Origin: Diospyros lotus
Taxonomy: Eukaryota; Streptophyta; Magnoliopsida; Ericales; Ebenaceae
Length of the DNA stretch: 64,000 bases
Assembly (NCBI RefSeq): GCF_014633365.1
Contig: NC_068344.1
Location: 35,462,670 to 35,526,669 of the forward strand
Reading direction: 5' to 3'
Part shown: piece by piece, positions 58,824 through 64,000 of the stretch
How the letters are laid out: each line of letters starts with the position of its first letter
Numbering within the stretch: position 1 is the stretch's first letter
Program-made: the position numbers and the translations under genes
The notes under the pieces: generated by a model
Database searches by the model: none
Seen by the model: the letters and a program-made list of their open reading frames with translations, nothing else
Told to the model about the DNA's origin: nothing

Positions 58824-61500
58824 TTAGCGAAATATTACATTAAAAAAGAATGGATAAAAGTAAGGTGACGTGACAGAGCAAGAGTTTTTGGCTATATGAA
58901 AAAAATAACGTTACCTTACAAGAAATAAATTAATAGTAAAAAATTATGCTTACAATAACATTTTAAGCATTCGTATTTGCTATTATAATTGACAAATTTT
59001 CATATTTTGAAAGTGCTATATGGTCACTTCAATATCCATATTATTTTAGTATATGTTTAAATAATATTTTAATTAGTAATAGGCATTAAACAATATCAAT
59101 TCAATAAAAATCAAATCATATATAACCGAGAGGGGTGATTCGTGCTATGTATATATAAAAAAAAAAATAAAAATTTATTGAGTGGTGTTTGACAATAATA
59201 ATTTATTTTTAATTTTATAGACAAAATTTTACAAAAAATAATACTTATCGTAATAATTAAATTATTTCATAAATCAATTATTGTTTAGTGATTTTGAATT
59301 CAAATCTTGTTAATATAATTAATTTTTATTTCTTAAACAACATACATAATATAGTATTTTTAGAGAACGCTTTATTAGTGAAATTTTAATTTTTTTTTCT
59401 CTCTATCTCCTCTAATACGATATCACAAAAATACTAAAATAGTATCATTTAGGCATTTCTGAAATGTATTCTACCCCAAAACACTAAAAAACACCAAAAA
59501 AATATTTTTCTAATTTTGAAAACATTTTGGGATTGTTTCGCAAGATTGAAAAATATTAAAAACATGTTTCTATTTCACGACCACATTAAAAATGGAAGCA
59601 ATTATGTTTTTGTTATCCTAACAACTACTTTAGAAATAGAAATAACTTGATTTATATTTGCTTGCATAGATGATGGAATTTATATTTATATTTGATTGAA
59701 TAATTATATTTTATATTAAAAATTATATTTAAAAAAATATCTTTACATTTTTTCATTTAGGCATTTGTCTTACATTTTTGCTTTTAAATTTTTAAAAATA
59801 TATTTTTCTCTTTTTATTTCGTACCTTATCCATTTACCATTTTCATCTCTATGAATCTTAGAATATGAAAAGACTTCTAAAGGAAAATTGAGGCATTGTG
59901 TGTGGTGTGCGAGTAGTTAAGAAATAATTGTTTTGGATATGTTTTTCACTTATCTTTAAATTTGGGCAAAAGTAAAGTTATAAATATATATATTAAAATA
60001 ACACTGATACACCAATTTAATTCTATAAATTAATATGCATATCATTTAACAATTGATTTTTTATTTGTTAAAAGGTTCAAATGCCAATTTTTTTTAATTA
60101 GTTTATGCAATTTTTTAGTAAGTTGAGCAAATTATAATTTTCCATTTTTAGTGAAATATAACTATATTTAATCTCAAATTTTAGGCATATTTAATTAATA
60201 AAGAAAAATAAAAATTGGGGTCAATCCAGACTCCACTATTCACCCACTTGCCATAATCTATTTATTATCTATAGAACCATTCGACTAGTCATACCCTAAA
60301 AAAAATAAAGAACTAGCTAAGGCCCAGTCTCGCCTCAAGCATAGGCCACTGATCTATGCCTAGGCCCCCCAAAACTATTGGGGCTCAAAAATTATTAATT
60401 ATTTAAAAATTATTTTTTTTATTTTTTGAAATATAAAATCATTAATTTTGTTTCATGATGATTTTTGTTTGAATTCGTGTTTTATTTTATTTTGTTGTTT
60501 CATTTGTAGAGGAGGCCCCCCAAGTTTTTAAGTTTATAAATTATTTTTTAATATTAGATAATGAATAGTAAAATATCATTCAAACAAAGAGTCCCTTCAG
60601 CTCTTCAACTCCATTGATCAATTTTCATCGTTAGTTAGACAATGAATAATGAGGTATCATTTAAACAAGGAAACCTCTCAATTCTTCAACTCCATAGGTT
60701 GGTTCAAGAGGATGTGTTTATCTTTTTCCTTGTCTAAATTTTTTATGATATCAGAAATTACACCTTCAATATTTGAATCGATAAAGAATTTTGTAGTGGT
60801 TGAAATGAACACCTCTCTTTGTCAGATCTACAAAGTGGAGGTTCGGAGAGCGCTCAAATTAGTATCAAAATATGTACAATTGTCACCAAAGTATAAGAAG
60901 AGAAGGGGTAGGAAAAAGAGAGAATTGGTGGGAATAAAGAAGTTTGGCGAAAAGATAGAATTGAGTTTGGAATGAACCCAACCCCTTGTATTTATAGGGC
61001 TCAGTTTGGTTTTTCTTCACGTAAGTTAGTTAGTCTTTGTTCGGATCCGTTCAATTGGGCTTTATTTTGAGCTCTGGCTCCTTGAATCTCGTTACAGTAG
61101 AGAAACATCAAGAGATCGACTAAGTTGAAGACCCCACCATTCAGTTTGATTTTTCGGACCAATTAGCAAAGCTAAGGGGACAAATCCCATCTAAGCCTCG
61201 GACCATTTATTTGCACATAACAGCGCCTTGGGCCTACACACCGCAGTTCTTGTAATGGCCCATCGACTCTCCTAGTGCCTATTGGGCCTAGCAGCCATGT
61301 TACCGAATCTAATAACATTGTCATGGGCCCAACAACTTCCAATGGAACTTCAACTCCTACAAGCTCTAGTTCTATGTATGTAACAAAAAGTTAATCGTGC
61401 TATTATTGTTACAATGAATATTTTTCTTCTCCCCACCATATATTGTAATTTTGTCGCATGTTGAAAGAACCAATAAAAAAATTGACCTAATAATAAGAGA
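58824..61500 (+). repeat. Block A', second copy of the direct duplication (partner 47628-51002)
   Basis: Collinear with block A but without the MITE found there at 48440-48674. It contains the tandem 77-bp units (about 60505-60695) and the minus-strand TATA-like motif near 60990. No gene is recognised; the frame at 60649-60975 is not conserved as coding in block A. Confidence 0.85.
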
Positions 61501-62300
61501 TTCTATATTTTTTTTTTGGATGATCAACCCACTAAGATTCTCCCCCTCGGCCTCTTAACTTTTAAACTCACCTTCCATTGTACGATATAGGGCATCCCCA
61601 CTTTCAACTTTGAAAAGGTCTGGGCATAGGGCAGTAGGGCATCTAGGAACCTCCCTTTTTCCGCTAATGCGCATTTGTCTTGTAATAGGAGCCTCCATAA
61701 TCTTCATCCACAATCTTTGTCACCTCGCCCGCACATTACCATTAATTATTTAAGATCAAGTAGTAGGTCTTAAGTTGATTAATTAGTGGTCGCATCTGGC
61801 CCCTTTCTTTCCTCTTTCGTACACTTGGACCTAACTTTTACCCTTCTTTTTAACTAACACACACACAGCATTAATTTGTGGTGATTCAATAAACTAGCAA
61901 TCATAGTACTTGTATGTGCTCTTCCTTAATTTGTTCTTTAAACAAAGGATTTGTCTCTTCGGGCGTTGGAGGCCACAGAAATGCTCGCTAGAATTAGGAC
62001 ATTTTTATTGTTACATCATAATGACATTAGGAACAACGGTTCAATGGCTGGCTTTTCAATAGTTGTTCTCATGAAGGTTACTACTTTAATTCCCAAACTT
62101 AAATGTTATTTAAAGGGTTATATTCCACAAGTGGAGGACATAGTGCCCTACTGGATTCTCTAGTCCCATTGCTTGCTTGCTTGCTTTTGGCCTGTGGTGT
62201 GGGAGATTGGAAATTTAAAGAGTACTGATCCAATGGTTTTGCTTGTTTGTCTCATCAGACAATCATTGGGAAGGTCGTTTCCCTCCCAATTGTACATTGA
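61501..62300. other. Intergenic, one unassigned open frame
   Basis: A frame at 61951-62163 encodes 70 residues with no recognised family and starts at TTG, not ATG. A (GCTT)n run lies near 62170-62187. Confidence 0.3.
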
Positions 62301-62309
62301 ATCTGTAAA

Positions 62310-63600
62310 TAAAGTCAAATGTCAATGTCTTTAATTAATTAATTAATTATTATGATATACTGTATATGGTTGAAAACATTCATGGTGATTCTCATTGGTC
62401 TATACAAGAATTTTATGCAGTTTAAACATTTTATTGTGTGTTTATTGAGACGAATTTGAGATTATTTCAACGAAATATTAAAGACTTTTAAGTCTAGATG
62501 TATGATTCTAGCCACTCATTTACAAAATGACGATGCATGAATAAGAGAATGTCTTTATTCAGTTGATGTGACAAAATGAATTAATCATGAGATTAGAAAT
62601 TTTAGAGGTTTTAGATTTGATTCTTATTATATAAAAGTGTGTCGTATTTAGAATTGTTCATTCAACTTATTGTGACTTTAAATATTATACATCTATTATA
62701 TCCAACGCTTTAATGATTATATTTGAGTGAGTGAGGAGCAATCATTTTTGTTGGACCCTTAAAAGGCTTGAAAGATTGCGAAAAAAATGATTAAAATATT
62801 AAAAAGAAAAACAAAGTAGGATGAGTATAACTTAAAAGCCTTGGAAATTCTTTTTCTTTTTTCCTTTAGATATTTATATATGGGTCAGTGGTCACTCAAA
62901 CCTTCCTCCTGTCCGCAATGTTTTAGCAACATAATTTAATAATTAAATCAAAGCATAAACAAAGTCAATGCCAATGTCTTTAATTAATCATGATATACTG
63001 AATATGGCTGAACACATTCATGGTGATTCTCATTGGTTTATAAAAGAATTTGTCCAGTTTAAACATTTTAATGTGTGTGCTTATTGAGAAGAATTTTACA
63101 TTGTTTCGACAAATCAAAGATGTTTGGTTCTAGTCATCAATTTACAAAATTGTATGGTTCTAGCCACCAATTTACAAAATGACGATGCTTGAATAAGAGA
63201 ATGTTTTTATTTCGTTGATGTGACGGAATGAATTAATAATTATATCGGTCATACGATTAATCATTATTTCATTAACTTAATCATGGGAATAAGAACTTAG
63301 AGGTTCTGGACTTCATTCTACCTATATGCAAGTGTTTAATAGAATTGTTCATTCAACTTATTGTGACTTTAAATATTGTACATTTATTATATCTGGTGCT
63401 TTAGTGATTATATTTGAGTGAGAGAGGAGAAATCAAATTTTTTGGACCTTTAAAAAACTTGAAAGATTACAAAAAAAAAATGATTAAAATATTAAAAAGA
63501 AGAAAACAGTTGGATAATTATAACTTAAAAGCCTTGAAAATTCTTTTTCTTTTTTCCTTTAGATACTTATATTAAGGGTGCAGCCCCTTCTTGCTGGTTA
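62310..63600 (+). repeat. Imperfect tandem duplication, unit about 650 bp
   Basis: Unit 1 (about 62310-62910) and unit 2 (about 62960-63655) share AAGTCAA(A)TG(T/C)CAATGTCTTT, ACATTCATGGTGATTCTCATT, ACAAAATGACGATGC and GTCAGTGGTCACTCAAACCT in the same order. Unit 2 has an extra copy of a short TTCTAGCCACCAATTTACAAAA motif and an extra segment before its end. No coding sequence. Confidence 0.8.
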
Positions 63601-64000
63601 AAACAGCTGCAATTTGAAGATGTTATTGCCAACAACACTGGTCAGTGGTCACTCAAACCTTAAACAATTCACATTTTTTTTGATAATTTTGAGGCCAAAA
63701 AGAATGGTATAGTGTTGTCCCCGTTATCTTTGCATTATCATGTTGTACAAATGGCCTACAAACTCTCTCTGCGGGCTCTTGTGGCTGCTAAGCTTTGAAA
63801 TTATAATATTACAAAATAAACATATTTAATGAGTAGATTAATTTGCAAACCTAGATGGATTAATTTGCTTGATTAATTTGGTTAATTTAATTCGTTTTGA
63901 TTAATTAAAAGTTTTAAAATGAATATAAATTGATATGTTTATAACAATAATTACACGTATTATAATATTTTAAATTCTTGTAAAACTTTCTTAAAGTGGT

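Noticed and set aside
61951..62163. 70-codon frame near the right end
   Set aside because: Starts at TTG and resembles no family.
1..64000. CRISPR arrays, operons and ribosome binding sites
   Set aside because: The window is plant nuclear DNA; tandem repeats here lack the regular spacers of CRISPR.

Overview
The window is nuclear DNA of a flowering plant, probably a eudicot. It is AT-rich, has spliced genes with GT-AG introns, plant-specific families (a class C heat shock factor, a coiled-coil NLR, YUCCA flavin monooxygenases) and many plant transposon types. No species can be named from the sequence alone. Only two genes look intact: a CC-NB-ARC-LRR resistance-type gene at 20040-22670 (+) and an HSFC1-type heat shock factor at 30875-31952 (-, two exons). 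The other recognisable coding matter is broken.

Layout. 1-3271: 5' part of a Ty1/copia retrotransposon on the minus strand (LTR, primer site, unusually long leader, decayed gag-protease). 3272-5501: a duplicated 3' part of a ubiquitin-conjugating enzyme (E2) pseudogene, then an NLR 3' fragment. 5785-6672: a CACTA element. 7540-13735: one arm of a large inverted duplication whose partner is 37660-41857; this arm holds three nested transposons (TRIM, then hAT, then CACTA). 13736-17340: an old LTR interrupted by a 2.64-kb solo LTR. 19400-22800: the NLR gene. 23970-27403: the fuller copy of the E2 pseudogene, carrying two MULE-type MITEs with perfect 9-bp duplications. 28790-29590: a cluster of CACGTG motifs. 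30875-32140: HSFC1. 32400-37660: AT-rich intergenic DNA. 37660-41857: partner arm with its own hAT insertion. 41990-47030: NLR tail fragment, an unidentified ORF and LTR remnants.

The right third is a second mosaic of duplications. Block A (47628-51002) recurs directly at 58824-61500. Block B (about 51000-53240) recurs inverted at about 54797-56430. Each copy of B carries the first exon of a YUCCA gene, with independent damage, so the two exons face each other across about 1.6 kb. A transcript crossing both would fold into a long hairpin, which makes this the most interesting candidate in the window: a possible natural source of small RNAs against YUCCA (auxin synthesis) genes.

Several insertions can be ordered in time because the duplicated partner keeps the empty site. 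All family calls rest on reading motifs and repeats by eye; no database search was possible.
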